64,000 nt of DNA. Origin: Limnohabitans parvus II-B4. GTDB taxonomy: Bacteria; Pseudomonadota; Gammaproteobacteria; Burkholderiales; Burkholderiaceae_C. Of this stretch, positions 46,800-56,018 are shown in pieces (position 1 is the first letter of the stretch; every line of letters starts with the position of its first letter). The notes below the pieces were generated by a model. It did no database searches. It saw only the letters and a list, made by a program, of their open reading frames with translations, and was not told where the DNA came from. The translations under genes and the position numbers were made by a program. The stretch is from the NCBI RefSeq assembly GCF_003063455.1, contig NZ_NESN01000002.1, positions 62,001-126,000 on the forward strand. The letters run 5' to 3'.

Positions 46800-48788
46800 A
46801 TGAAATTCACTCAGATTCTGACACTGGTTGGCGCATTGGCCATGACGGGCCTTTGGGGCCCCCACGCACACGCCCAAGTGCAGTCCCCAAACAAGGCCGA
46901 TGACGTCATCCTGGAGATGCAACAAGCCTTCAAAAAGGGCGACAAAAACCGCTTGTCCACCTTGTTGCCGCAAACCCGTGGCCATGTACTGGAACCTTTG
47001 GCCGCCTATTGGGAAATGCGCACGCGCCTGGACAGCGCCCCGGAATCCGAGATTCGCGGCTTCTTGAGCAGCTATGCCGGGAGTTACTACGAAGACCGCT
47101 TGCGCAACGACTGGCTGCTGCAATTGGGCAAACGCCGCGACTGGGCCACCTTCACCGCCGAATACCCGCGCTACCGCATGCGCGACGACCGCGAGGTGCG
47201 CTGCTACGCCCTGGCCACCGAAGCCATGAACAGCAAAGCCAATGTGGCCGAAGAAGCCAAACGCCTGTGGTACGCCCTGCGCGAGGCCGACGATGGCTGC
47301 ACCTATGTGGCCGAGCATTTGCACTCTGGCAAACAGATCAACGGTCTGGACTTGTGGCGCAAGGCACGGCTGGCCATGGACGCCAACCGCCCCCGCCCAG
47401 CCAAAGCTGCGGTCGACATCGAAGCCCCTCGCTTGTCCGAGCAAGTGGCCTTGATCCATGCCGACCCGGAGCAGTATCTGGACAAACGCATCATCGCCAT
47501 CACGCGAAGCCGCAAGGAGCTGGCCGTGCTGGCCCTGATCCGCCTGGCCGCCAACCAGCCTGACAAAGCAGCCGAACTGCTGGAAAAACGCTGGTCCATT
47601 CAGCTGAGCGCCGAAGAGCGCAACTGGACTTGGGGCGTGATCGGCAAACAAGCCGCGTGGAAATTGCAAGACAACGCAGCCAGCTACTTTGCCAAGGTGC
47701 AAAAAGACAGCGACCTGAACGACGAATTGCTCGGTTGGAAAGTGCGTGCCGCTTTGCGAATGGGCCAATGGCGTCAAGTGCTCAGCGCCACCCAAGCCAT
47801 GAGCCCCGAATCGCAAAAAGACCCGGCCTGGGTGTATTGGCGTGCACGCGCCCTGACCGCCACAGCGCAGGACAATGCCCAAAAACTGGAAGCCCAAAGC
47901 CTGCTGCGCAGCATCGCCAGCGTGCGGGGTTTTTACGAACAACTGGCCCTCGAAGAATTGGGCCAAAGCATCACCCTGCCTGAGCGCCCCCTGGCCCTGA
48001 CCCCGCAAGAAAAAGCGGCCGCACTCATCAACCCCGGCCTGCAGCGCGCCATGTACGCCATTCAGATGGGACTGCGCCCTGAAGGCAACCGAGAGTGGAA
48101 CTACAGCACCAACCTGCACACACCTGGCGGCATGAACGATCGCGAACTGCTGGCCGCTGCTGACCTGGCCTGCCAACGCCAGGTGTGGGACCGCTGCATC
48201 AACACCAGCGACCGCACCAAAGACGCCATCGACTTTGACCAACGCTTTCCCATGCCGCTGCGAGAGATCGTGGTGCGCCGCGCTGGCGACATCAAGCTCG
48301 ACCCGGCCTATGTATACGGCCTGATCCGACAGGAAAGCCGATTCGTCATGGACGCCCGATCACATGTGGGCGCATCGGGCTTGATGCAGGTCATGCCCGC
48401 GACCGCCAAATGGACCGCCAAAAAGATCGGCATGACCCAGTTCACGCCCGACCAGATCACCGACCGCGAGGTGAACGTGGCCATTGGCACGGGTTATCTG
48501 AAGTTGGTGCTGGACGATTTTGAAGGCTCCATGCCTTTGGCCACCGCCGCCTACAACGCCGGGCCAAGTCGGTCACGCAACTGGCGCAACGGTCCCGTGC
48601 TCGAAGCGGCCATCTGGGCAGAAAACATCCCGTTCCAGGAAACGCGCGATTACGTGAAGAAAGTGCTGTCCAACACCACCAACTACGCGGCCATCCTGAC
48701 CCGCCAGCCGCAGTCGCTCAAAGCACGCCTGGGCTCGATCGGTCCACGCAATTCACCCGTGGCCGAGGTCAACAAGGATTTGCCTTGA
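46800..48788 (+). CDS. slt: Soluble lytic murein transglycosylase Slt
   Basis: Slt is a periplasmic lytic transglycosylase that cleaves glycan strands to 1,6-anhydro-muropeptides during wall turnover. The 662-residue precursor has a Sec signal peptide (MKFTQILTLVGALAMTGLWG, cleavage near AHA-Q). A long superhelical U/L domain of alpha repeats follows. The C-terminal SLT domain carries the catalytic Glu in LIRQESRF, then GASGLMQVMPATA and AAYNAGPSRSR. Length and layout match E. coli Slt70. It complements the synthetic dcw genes in this window. Confidence 0.94.
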   Translation: MKFTQILTLVGALAMTGLWGPHAHAQVQSPNKADDVILEMQQAFKKGDKNRLSTLLPQTRGHVLEPLAAYWEMRTRLDSAPESEIRGFLSSYAGSYYEDRLRNDWLLQLGKRRDWATFTAEYPRYRMRDDREVRCYALATEAMNSKANVAEEAKRLWYALREADDGCTYVAEHLHSGKQINGLDLWRKARLAMDANRPRPAKAAVDIEAPRLSEQVALIHADPEQYLDKRIIAITRSRKELAVLALIRLAANQPDKAAELLEKRWSIQLSAEERNWTWGVIGKQAAWKLQDNAASYFAKVQKDSDLNDELLGWKVRAALRMGQWRQVLSATQAMSPESQKDPAWVYWRARALTATAQDNAQKLEAQSLLRSIASVRGFYEQLALEELGQSITLPERPLALTPQEKAAALINPGLQRAMYAIQMGLRPEGNREWNYSTNLHTPGGMNDRELLAAADLACQRQVWDRCINTSDRTKDAIDFDQRFPMPLREIVVRRAGDIKLDPAYVYGLIRQESRFVMDARSHVGASGLMQVMPATAKWTAKKIGMTQFTPDQITDREVNVAIGTGYLKLVLDDFEGSMPLATAAYNAGPSRSRNWRNGPVLEAAIWAENIPFQETRDYVKKVLSNTTNYAAILTRQPQSLKARLGSIGPRNSPVAEVNKDLP

Positions 48789-48847
48789 GTGAGCATTGCA
48801 CCCGACCGCCATTGCTCACCCCAACCTGATCGGGGGTCCACGCCTTT

Positions 48848-49331
48848 GTCACCCCCGACTCGATCGGGGGTCCATGCCTTGGGCCTTCGACTGCCATGGA
48901 TACCCGCGTTCGCGGGTACGACAGACATCTGTCACCCCCGACCCGATCGGGGGTCCATGCCTTAGGCCTTCGACTGCCATGGATACCCGCCTTCGCGGGT
49001 ATGACAGACATCTGCCACCCCCGACCCGATCGGGGGTCCATGCCTTGGGCCTTCGACTGCCATGGATACCCGCCTTCGCGGGTACGACAGACATCTGTCA
49101 CCCCCGACCCGATCGGGGGTCCATGCCTTAGGCCTTCGACTGCCATGGATACCCGCGTTCGCGGGTACGACAGACATCTGTCACCCCCGACCCGATCGGG
49201 GGTCCATGCCTTAGGCCTTCGACTGCCATGGATACCCGCGTTCGCGGGTACGACAGACATCTGTCACCCCCGACCCGATCGGGGGTCCATGCCTTCGGTG
49301 ATCATGGATACCCGGTCAAGCCGGGTATGAC
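48848..49331. repeat. Six-copy tandem array of REPIN-like elements, exact 83-bp period
   Basis: Units begin at 48848, 48931, 49014, 49097, 49180 and 49263, each 83 bp apart. Each unit has a 75-bp element with two inverted repeats (CCCCCGACCCGATCGGGGG and TACCCGCGTTCGCGGGTA) and an 8-bp spacer AGACATCT. The units differ by only a few bases (for example CGCGTTCG versus CGCCTTCG, TACGAC versus TATGAC). The sixth has a different right half (CCCGGTCAAGCCGGG). A degenerate left half precedes the array near 48815-48842. The array fills the 572-bp convergent gap between slt and the PHA-system gene; no gene is supported there although frames are open. Confidence 0.95.
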
Positions 49332-49360
49332 AACAAGTTGGCCGGGTATGCGCAAAGGAT

Positions 49361-49657
49361 TCAGGCCACTGGCCCCAGCAGTTCGTCCAGATTGGCCCGG
49401 ATTTTTTCTTCGATCTTTCCGCTGTAGGCACCCAGCAAAAAGCCCAATTTCAGCTGCAGGTCAAAGCGGGTGTCGGTCACCGTCAGTTCACCACTCACGC
49501 CGCTGCGGTCAAAGCGCATGCGGTCGGTGGCCTCGCCCGGCTCGCATTCACACGCCATGCCCCACTCCTGCTCGGCCTGTTCACGCCAGCGCTCGGCCAC
49601 GGCGCGTGCCCCAGCCAGGCCCAACGTGTGTTCGCGTTCAATTTTCAGTTCAGGCAT
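49361..49657 (-). CDS. Polyhydroxyalkanoic acid system family protein (PHA granule region)
   Basis: A 98-residue protein starting MPELKIEREHTLGLAGARAV and ending with IRANLDELLGPVA, matching the PF09650 PHA_gran_rgn family. Members are encoded near PHA synthesis genes and were proposed to act at PHA granules; biochemical function is unclear. Its start overlaps the molybdopterin oxidoreductase stop by 8 bp, so the pair may be co-transcribed. No pha genes are in the window. Confidence 0.85.
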   Translation of the reverse strand: MPELKIEREHTLGLAGARAVAERWREQAEQEWGMACECEPGEATDRMRFDRSGVSGELTVTDTRFDLQLKLGFLLGAYSGKIEEKIRANLDELLGPVA

Positions 49658-51764
49658 GGTGCTCTTTCTTGGCTTGTCGCTCGGTCATTTCGGCCGTGAG
49701 TTGGCTGGCAAATTTGGTATCCGCAGCCACCTCCACCAAGCAGTCGTAAAAGACAGGAGCACGACCCAAATCGGTCAGGTTCTGGCTGGTCAGCTCGTTC
49801 ACGTTGGTGCCGTTCAAGCCCAGCTTGCGCCACCAGATGCCCAGGCCGTTGACCACGCCGGGCCGCGCACGCTGGTTCACCCGCGCTTTGCAGTGGTAGG
49901 CGCCCCGGTCGTTGAACACGCGCACCACCGCGCCGTCGGCAATGCCCCGCTGGGCCGCGTCCTCGGGGTGCATTTCCAGCACGGGCTCGGCTTCGATGTC
50001 GCGCAGGCTTTGCACGTTGACGAAGGTGGAATTGAGGAAGTTGCGCGCAGGCGGCGAGATCATGGCCAGCGGGTAGCGGCCACCCGGCGCAGCCAGTTCG
50101 TAATTGGGCAAGTGGTCCGGCAGGCCGTCCAGGCCCTGGTCGGCCAGGCGCTGGCTGAAAAATTCGCAGCGGCCTGAAGGCGTAGGAAAGTCGCCTTGCG
50201 CAAAGGGCGCATCGGGCACGGGCAAAGAGGCAAAGCCATGCGCCAGCAGCTGCTCAAAATCCTGCACATCGCCAATCGCGCTGCGGCACAGACTTTCATC
50301 GCTCTCGGCAAAACACGCACCGTCAAAACCCATGCGTGCAGCCAGCGCCCGGAAGATGTCGGTGTTGGTGCGCGCACCGCCCACGGGCGCAATCGCGGGG
50401 CGGTTGAGCAGCACATCGGTGTGGCCGTAACTGGTGTGGATGTCCCAATGCTCCAGCTGCGTGGTGGCGGGCAGAATGAAGTCGGCGTAGGCGGCCGTGT
50501 CGGTCTGAAAATGCTCCAGCACCACGGTGAACAGGTCTTCGCGGGCAAAGCCCTGCACCACCTTGCCCGACTCGGGCGCGATGGCCACCGGGTTGCTGTT
50601 GTAGACGATCAAGGCCTCGATTTGCGGGCCGAATGCGGGCGATGTTGGGCGCAGCAAATCGTCGCCAATCGTCGTCATGTTGATGGTGCGTGGACGGCGC
50701 TCGCCCAGCAGATCGGGCCTTTGCAATGCCGCGCGCCGCACCGGGAAATGCCCCGAGCTGCTGAGCAGCAAGCCGCCCGCCCGGTGCCGCCAGGCCCCGG
50801 TGAGCGCCGGCAGGCAAGCGATCGCCCGCACCGCGTTGCCACCACCGCGCACACGCTGCATGCCGTAGTTCAAGCGAATGGCCGCTGGCTGGGTGGTGCC
50901 CCAGTCGCGGGCCAGTTGGCGGATTTGTTCAACCGGCACACCGCACACCTCGGCCGCACGCTCGGGTGGCCATTGCAAAGCGCGGGCTTTCAAAGCTTCC
51001 CAGCCCAGGGTGTAGCGGTCGATGTAGTCTTGGTCGAGCCAGCCGTGCACGATCAACTCGTGCATGAGGGCCAGCGCCAGCGCGGCGTCGGTGCCGGGGC
51101 GCAGGGCGATGTGTTCGTGGCATTTTTCGGCCGTTTCACTGCGCCGGGGGTCGATGCACACCAGCTTGGCGCCGTTGCGCTTGGCCATTTGCGCGATGCG
51201 CCAAAAGTGCAGGTTGCTGCCAATCGAGTTGCTGCCCCAAATGACGATGAGCTTGGATTCGGCAAAAAACTCGACCTTCATGCCCACCTTATTGCCCAGG
51301 GTCTGGGTCAGGGCTTCGGCCCCGGCCGAGGCGCAAATCGTGCGGTCCAGCAGCGACGCGCCCAGTTGGTGGAAAAACCGCGCCGCGATCGACTCGCTTT
51401 GCACCAGGCCCATGGTGCCCGCATAGCTGTAGGGCAAGATGGCCTGGGGGTTGCGGGCGGCAATGGTTTTCAAGCGGGCGGCAATCTCGTCCAAAGCCTC
51501 GTCCCAACCCACGGGCTCAAACTGACCTGAGCCTTTGGGGCCGACACGCCGCAAGGGTTGCAGCAATCGGTCTGGGTGGTAGGTGCGTTCGGCGTAGCGC
51601 GAGACCTTGGTGCACAGCACGCCGTCGGTCATGGGGTGGGCCGGGTTGCCTTGCACCTTGGTGGCGCGGCCATTCTCGACGGTGGTCAGCAGGGCGCAGG
51701 TGTCGGGGCAATCGTGCGGGCAGGCGCCACGAACGGTCTGGGGGGCCAAAAGGGGGTCGGTCAT
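49650..51764 (-). CDS. Molybdopterin-dependent oxidoreductase (BisC/formate-dehydrogenase-like family)
   Basis: A 704-residue cytoplasmic Mo-bisPGD enzyme. A [4Fe-4S] site is seen at the N-terminus (ACPHDCPDTCALL, then GVLCTK, spacing C-x3-C-x3-C-xn-C). The molybdopterin domains follow (IWGSNSIGSNLHFWR, CIDPRRSETAEK, LRPGTDAALALALMH). The C-terminal dinucleotide-binding domain is VLEMHPEDAAQRGIADGAVV. There is no Tat signal. The substrate is not predictable; relatives include assimilatory nitrate reductase and biotin-sulfoxide reductase. I chose ATG 51764; TTG 51776 is possible. Neither has a clear ribosome site. Confidence 0.9.
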   Translation of the reverse strand: MTDPLLAPQTVRGACPHDCPDTCALLTTVENGRATKVQGNPAHPMTDGVLCTKVSRYAERTYHPDRLLQPLRRVGPKGSGQFEPVGWDEALDEIAARLKTIAARNPQAILPYSYAGTMGLVQSESIAARFFHQLGASLLDRTICASAGAEALTQTLGNKVGMKVEFFAESKLIVIWGSNSIGSNLHFWRIAQMAKRNGAKLVCIDPRRSETAEKCHEHIALRPGTDAALALALMHELIVHGWLDQDYIDRYTLGWEALKARALQWPPERAAEVCGVPVEQIRQLARDWGTTQPAAIRLNYGMQRVRGGGNAVRAIACLPALTGAWRHRAGGLLLSSSGHFPVRRAALQRPDLLGERRPRTINMTTIGDDLLRPTSPAFGPQIEALIVYNSNPVAIAPESGKVVQGFAREDLFTVVLEHFQTDTAAYADFILPATTQLEHWDIHTSYGHTDVLLNRPAIAPVGGARTNTDIFRALAARMGFDGACFAESDESLCRSAIGDVQDFEQLLAHGFASLPVPDAPFAQGDFPTPSGRCEFFSQRLADQGLDGLPDHLPNYELAAPGGRYPLAMISPPARNFLNSTFVNVQSLRDIEAEPVLEMHPEDAAQRGIADGAVVRVFNDRGAYHCKARVNQRARPGVVNGLGIWWRKLGLNGTNVNELTSQNLTDLGRAPVFYDCLVEVAADTKFASQLTAEMTERQAKKEHHA

Positions 51765-51872
51765 GGGGCTGTGCAAAGAGGCGGTCTGACTGGAGACGAA
51801 GGTTCGAACCTATTGTGGCCCAAACCTGGTTTGAGGCGGTTGACACACTTGTCCCCCATGTGCGCAGGGGTG

Positions 51873-51902
51873 TTGGCAACACTGGTCAAGTGTGGCTAGA
51901 CT
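51873..51902 (+). promoter_or_regulatory. Candidate promoter of the M20 gene with a very short leader
   Basis: TTGGCA (51873-51878) and TAGACT (51897-51902) are 18 bp apart. The -10 ends 6 bp before the ATG, and no Shine-Dalgarno is present. A perfect TTGACA at 51840 lacks a partner -10. A leaderless mRNA is implied. Confidence 0.4.
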
Positions 51903-51908
51903 GTACCC

Positions 51909-53120
51909 ATGAAAATCCTCGATTCCATCCTCACCGACGCGGCCAGCATCGCGGCCATCCGCAAAGACATCCATGCTCACCCCGAGTTGTGCTTTCAAGA
52001 AGTGCGAACAGCCGATGTGGTGGCCCAGCAACTGACCGACTGGGGCATCCCCATCCACCGCGGCATGGGCACCACGGGGGTGGTGGGCATCGTGCACGGG
52101 CGTGACGGCGGCGCTTGCGGGCGTGGTATTGGCCTGCGCGCCGACATCGACGCCCTGCCCATGCAGGAGTTCAACACCTTCGCCCACGCCAGCAAACACC
52201 AGGGCAAGATGCACGCCTGCGGCCACGACGGCCACACGGCCATGCTGCTGGCAGCGGCCAAGCACTTTGCCAAGCACCGCGACTTTGACGGCACGGTGTA
52301 CTTGATCTTCCAGCCAGCCGAAGAAGGCGGCGGCGGTGCCCGCGAAATGATCAAGGACGGTCTGTTCGACAAGTTCCCGATGCAAGCCGTGTTCGGCATG
52401 CACAACTGGCCGGGCGCCCCCGTGGGCACCTTTGCCGTGAGTGCAGGGCCCGTGATGGCGTCGAGCAACGAGTTCAAGATCACCATCCGCGGCAAAGGCA
52501 GCCACGCCGCGCTGCCGCACAACGGCATCGATCCGGTGCCGATCGCTTGCCAAATGGTGCAAGGCTTTCAGACCATCATCACCCGCAACAAGAAGCCCGT
52601 GGACGCAGGCGTGATCTCGGTCACCATGATCCACGCGGGCGAAGCCACCAATGTGGTGCCTGATTTTTGCGAACTGCAGGGCACGGTGCGCACCTTCAGC
52701 ATCGAAGTGCTCGATTTGATCGAGACCCGCATGAAGCTGGTGGCCGAGTCAATTTGCACCGCTTTTGGTGCGCAGTGTGAATTCGAATTCGAGCGCAACT
52801 ACCCCCCCACCATCAACAGTGCTGCCGAAGCCGAGTTTGCGCGCCAGGTCATGTCGGGCATCGTGGGCGCAGAGCACGTCATTGACCAAGAGCCCACCAT
52901 GGGCGCTGAAGATTTCTCGTACATGCTGCAGGCCAAGCCAGGCGCTTATGTGTTCATCAGCAACGGTGACGGCGCGCACCGCGAGATGGGCCACGGCGGT
53001 GGCCCCTGCACGCTGCACAACCCGAGCTACGACTTCAACGACGACCTGATCCCCTTGGGCGGCACTTATTGGGTGGAACTGGCCACACAGTGGCTGGCCA
53101 ATCCCACACAAACCGTCTGA
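51909..53120 (+). CDS. M20-family amidohydrolase (hippurate hydrolase / aminoacylase type)
   Basis: A 403-residue zinc peptidase of the M20D group, which hydrolyses N-acyl or N-benzoyl amino acids. The family start IRKDIHAHPELCFQE, the metal-site motifs HACGHDGHTAMLLAA (near residue 100) and FQPAEEGGGGAREM (near residue 135), GVISVTMIHAGEATNVVP in the dimerisation domain and MGAEDFSYML near the C-terminus are all present. It is followed 11 bp later by an M14-type gene on the same strand, so they are probably co-transcribed. Confidence 0.93.
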   Translation: MKILDSILTDAASIAAIRKDIHAHPELCFQEVRTADVVAQQLTDWGIPIHRGMGTTGVVGIVHGRDGGACGRGIGLRADIDALPMQEFNTFAHASKHQGKMHACGHDGHTAMLLAAAKHFAKHRDFDGTVYLIFQPAEEGGGGAREMIKDGLFDKFPMQAVFGMHNWPGAPVGTFAVSAGPVMASSNEFKITIRGKGSHAALPHNGIDPVPIACQMVQGFQTIITRNKKPVDAGVISVTMIHAGEATNVVPDFCELQGTVRTFSIEVLDLIETRMKLVAESICTAFGAQCEFEFERNYPPTINSAAEAEFARQVMSGIVGAEHVIDQEPTMGAEDFSYMLQAKPGAYVFISNGDGAHREMGHGGGPCTLHNPSYDFNDDLIPLGGTYWVELATQWLANPTQTV

Positions 53121-53131
53121 CAGGAACACGC

Positions 53132-54217
53132 ATGACAGATATCCAGACCGGCTTCTCCAAAAGCTACGCCGAAGCCCGCCAGAAGTTCCTGAACGCCGCA
53201 AAGTCTGCTGGCTTGAGCGTTGACGCCAACATCCACCCTTTGAAGGGCCGGGACGGCGAAGAGCTGGCCATGGACGTGGTGCTGGACGGCGCACCCGACG
53301 CCCAGCAGCTGCTGATCATCAGCAGCGCTTGCCACGGCGTGGAGGGCTATTGCGGATCAGGTGTGCAAATCCACGCCCTGCAAAACACCGCCTGGCGCGA
53401 TGCCGCCAAGGCCAAAGGCGTGGCAGTGCTCTACATCCACGCCCTCAACCCGCACGGCTTTTCGCATGTGCGCCGCGTGACGCACGAGAACGTGGACATC
53501 AACCGAAATTTTCAGGATTTCACAAAGCCCTTACCCGAGAACGCGCCCTACAAAGAAGTGCAGCCGCTCTTGCTGCCTGAGGTCTGGCCACCCGACAACG
53601 CCAATTTGACCGCTGTTCAGAAGTACATCGCAGAGCGTGGCATGGACGCGCTGCAAGCGGCGGTCTCTAAAGGCCAGCACGACTTTCCGGAAGGCCTCTT
53701 CTTCGGCGGCAAAGCACCCACTTGGAGCAACCTGACGGTGCGCCAAGTGCTTCAAAAATACGGTCAAAAATGCCAAAAATTGGCATGGATTGACCTGCAC
53801 ACCGGGCTGGGACCCAACGGGCTGGGCGAGCGCATTTTTGCCTGCGCCGACGATGCAGCGGCTTACTCGCGTGCCAAAGCCTGGTGGGGCCAGGGCATCA
53901 CGTCCATTTATGACGGCTCATCCACCTCGGCCTTCCTCACAGGTTTGATGTGGATGGCGGCTTACCAAGAGTGCCCGCAAGCCGAGTACACCGGCATTGC
54001 CATGGAATATGGCACCCAGCCTCAGTTGCAGGTCATGAACGCCCTGCGCGGTGACCATTGGCTGCACTTGCACCCCGAAGCGCCCGAGCCCCTGCGCCAA
54101 AAAATCAAGCAAGACCTGATGGACGCCTTCTACACCGACACCGACACCTGGCGCACCCAAATCGTGGACCAGGCCATGGACGCGATGCACCAGGCCGTCA
54201 ATGGTCTGAGCGCCTGA
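53132..54217 (+). CDS. M14-family metallopeptidase (DUF2817)
   Basis: A 361-residue protein of the carboxypeptidase-like DUF2817 family. Metal-binding landmarks are SACHGVEGYCGSG (HxxE, near residue 70), NPHGFSHVRRVTHENVDINR with the substrate-binding Arg/Asn (in parts) and IDLHTGLGPNGLGE (the third ligand His). The Glu in AMEYGTQP is a likely catalytic residue. ATG 53132 has AGGAA seven bases upstream; the longer frame overlaps the M20 gene. The next gene begins directly at the stop codon. Confidence 0.88.
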   Translation: MTDIQTGFSKSYAEARQKFLNAAKSAGLSVDANIHPLKGRDGEELAMDVVLDGAPDAQQLLIISSACHGVEGYCGSGVQIHALQNTAWRDAAKAKGVAVLYIHALNPHGFSHVRRVTHENVDINRNFQDFTKPLPENAPYKEVQPLLLPEVWPPDNANLTAVQKYIAERGMDALQAAVSKGQHDFPEGLFFGGKAPTWSNLTVRQVLQKYGQKCQKLAWIDLHTGLGPNGLGERIFACADDAAAYSRAKAWWGQGITSIYDGSSTSAFLTGLMWMAAYQECPQAEYTGIAMEYGTQPQLQVMNALRGDHWLHLHPEAPEPLRQKIKQDLMDAFYTDTDTWRTQIVDQAMDAMHQAVNGLSA

Positions 54218-55177
54218 ATGGCCGCGCCTCGCGTCCTGGTTTTGGGTGGCAGCGGTTTTGTGGGTCGCCACGTCTGCGAACAACTCGCCCGCCTGGGCTG
54301 GCAAATCACCGTGCCCACCCGCCGCGCCGTGAATGCGGCCAGCGTGCAAAGCCTGCCTGGGCTGACGGTGATCGAGGCCAATGTTCACCAAGAAGCCGAT
54401 CTGGCCCGTTTGATGCCCGGCCATGATGCGGTGGTGAATCTGGTGGCCGTGCTGCATGGCCGCGAAGAGCGCTTCGAGCAGGTGCATGTTGACTTGCCCG
54501 GAAAAATCGCCAGCGCCATGGAAAAAGCAGGTGTGCAGCGATTGGTGCACATCAGCGCCTTGGGCGCAGATCCGCAAGGCCCTTCGATGTACCAGCGCAG
54601 CAAGGCCCGGGGCGAGACGGTGCTGCACAACGCGGGGCTGCAGCTGACGGTGTTGCGCCCGAGCGTGATCTTTGGCGCTGAAGATAAATTTCTGAACCTG
54701 TTTGCCGACCTGCAAGCTGTGGTGCCTTTCATGCCACTCGCGGGCAGTGGCACGCGCTTTGCGCCCGTCTGGGTGGCCGATGTGGCAAGGGCCGTGGTGG
54801 TTTGCCTGCAAAAGCCGGTCACCATGGGCCAAACCTACGAACTCTGCGGCCCGGACGTGATGACCTTGGGCGAGTTGGTGGAGTGCGCCGGACAGTGGGC
54901 GGGCGTTAACCACGGCAGAGGCCGCCCGGTGATCGGCTTGCCCATGTGGGTGGGCTGGCTGCAGGCTCTGGCGATGGAAATGGCCCCAGGTGAGCCGCTG
55001 ATGAGCCGCGACAACTTGGCGTCGATGAAGGTGGACAACATCGCGACGGGCCGATACCCGGGTTTGAAAGACTTGGGCATCGCCGCCGCGTCTGCTGCAG
55101 GTGTTGCCCCCACTTATTTGGGCCACCGCGGTCCACGCAGCCGCTTGAATGGATGGCGCGAACGCGCTGGGCGCTGA
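54218..55177 (+). CDS. Complex I NDUFA9-like atypical SDR protein
   Basis: A 319-residue NAD(P)-binding protein of the extended/atypical SDR group. The dinucleotide motif VLVLGGSGFVGRHVCEQLA is at the N-terminus; VVNLVAVLHG, the S-x-Y-x-x-S/K region YQRSKARGE and VLRPSVIFGAED follow. This matches bacterial homologues of the mitochondrial complex I subunit NDUFA9. It starts immediately after the M14 stop (no gap), so it is in the same operon. A role in quinone or complex I chemistry is inference from the family name. Confidence 0.85.
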   Translation: MAAPRVLVLGGSGFVGRHVCEQLARLGWQITVPTRRAVNAASVQSLPGLTVIEANVHQEADLARLMPGHDAVVNLVAVLHGREERFEQVHVDLPGKIASAMEKAGVQRLVHISALGADPQGPSMYQRSKARGETVLHNAGLQLTVLRPSVIFGAEDKFLNLFADLQAVVPFMPLAGSGTRFAPVWVADVARAVVVCLQKPVTMGQTYELCGPDVMTLGELVECAGQWAGVNHGRGRPVIGLPMWVGWLQALAMEMAPGEPLMSRDNLASMKVDNIATGRYPGLKDLGIAAASAAGVAPTYLGHRGPRSRLNGWRERAGR

Positions 55178-55180
55178 CTT

Positions 55181-55248
55181 GTCACACCCGACTGGATCGG
55201 GTGTCCATACCGTCGACCGCATTGGATACCCTCATGCGCGGGCATGAC
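55181..55248. repeat. REPIN-like element, single copy
   Basis: A 68-bp bipartite palindromic element from GTCACACCCGACTGGATCGG to CGCGGGCATGAC. The right-hand palindrome is imperfect (ACCCTCATGCGCGGG). It lies just after the NDUFA9-like stop and before the GST gene. Confidence 0.85.
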
Positions 55249-55321
55249 AGTGGGGAATAGGCCACTCCCGTACAGGCGGCGGCACCCGTTAACATGCAGC
55301 CCTCACCTCGGGAGATAAACA

Positions 55322-56005
55322 ATGATCCAGCTCTACATCGCCAACAAGAATTATTCGTCCTGGTCCATGCGCCCCTGGGTGCTGCTGCGCCAGGTGGGCA
55401 TCGACTTTGAAGAGGTCTATGTCCGCTTTGACAGCTTTGCGCCCGACTCCAACTTCAAGGCCAGCCTCAAAGCCGTAAACCCTGTGGGCAAAGTGCCTGT
55501 GCTGGTGCACGATGGCTTGGCCGTGTGGGACACCCTGGCCATTGCAGAGTACGTTGCTGAGCAGTTCCCCGACAAGCAGCTTTGGCCGCAAGACCGCGCT
55601 GCCCGTGCGCGTGCCCGCAGCGTCTGCGCCGAAATGCACAGCGGTTTTACGGGCTTGCGCAGCGCCTGCCCGATGAACATCGAAGCGCACCTGACTGATA
55701 TCGGCGCTCTGGCCCTGCGCGACAAACCCGCCGTGCGCGCCGATCTGGAGCGCATCTGCAGCCTCTGGCGTGGTCTGCTGCAAGAACACGGCGGCCCCAT
55801 GCTGTTTGGCCAATTTACCGTGGCCGATGCCTACTTCGCCCCGGTGGTCATGCGCCTGAAAACCTATGCCCTGCCCGTACCTGCCGATGTGGCCGCCTAC
55901 ATGGACCGCGTGTGCGCCCTGCCCGGCGTGAAGGCCTGGATCGACGACGCATTGGCCGAAAAGGACTTCATCGACTTTGAAGAGCCTTTCCGGGTGGCTC
56001 GCTGA
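55322..56005 (+). CDS. Glutathione S-transferase family protein
   Basis: A 227-residue GST. The N-terminal thioredoxin-like domain shows NKNYSSWSMRPWVLLRQVGI, with the Ser in SSWS as the likely glutathione-activating residue. NPVGKVPVLVHDGLAVWDTLAI carries the cis-Pro and the gamma-Glu-binding Glu/Asp region (shown in part). The C-terminal all-helical domain ends with LPGVKAWIDDALAE. GGGAG lies upstream of the ATG. The substrate is unknown. cca follows 13 bp later. Confidence 0.9.
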   Translation: MIQLYIANKNYSSWSMRPWVLLRQVGIDFEEVYVRFDSFAPDSNFKASLKAVNPVGKVPVLVHDGLAVWDTLAIAEYVAEQFPDKQLWPQDRAARARARSVCAEMHSGFTGLRSACPMNIEAHLTDIGALALRDKPAVRADLERICSLWRGLLQEHGGPMLFGQFTVADAYFAPVVMRLKTYALPVPADVAAYMDRVCALPGVKAWIDDALAEKDFIDFEEPFRVAR

Positions 56006-56018
56006 ATAAAGCGCTGAA

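Noticed and set aside
46206..48242. Open frame of 678 codons on the minus strand antisense to slt
   Set aside because: Only the last 194 codons match a known family (5-formyl-THF cyclo-ligase). The rest mirrors the slt coding sequence and has typical shadow composition.
48769..49330. Several open frames with a repeated peptide through the 83-bp array
   Set aside because: The peptide repeats only reflect the DNA repeat. Frames are open on both strands, and there is no ribosome site or family match.
48848..49331. CRISPR array
   Set aside because: The 83-bp units are alike along their whole length, so there are no short repeats with unique spacers, and no cas genes are present.
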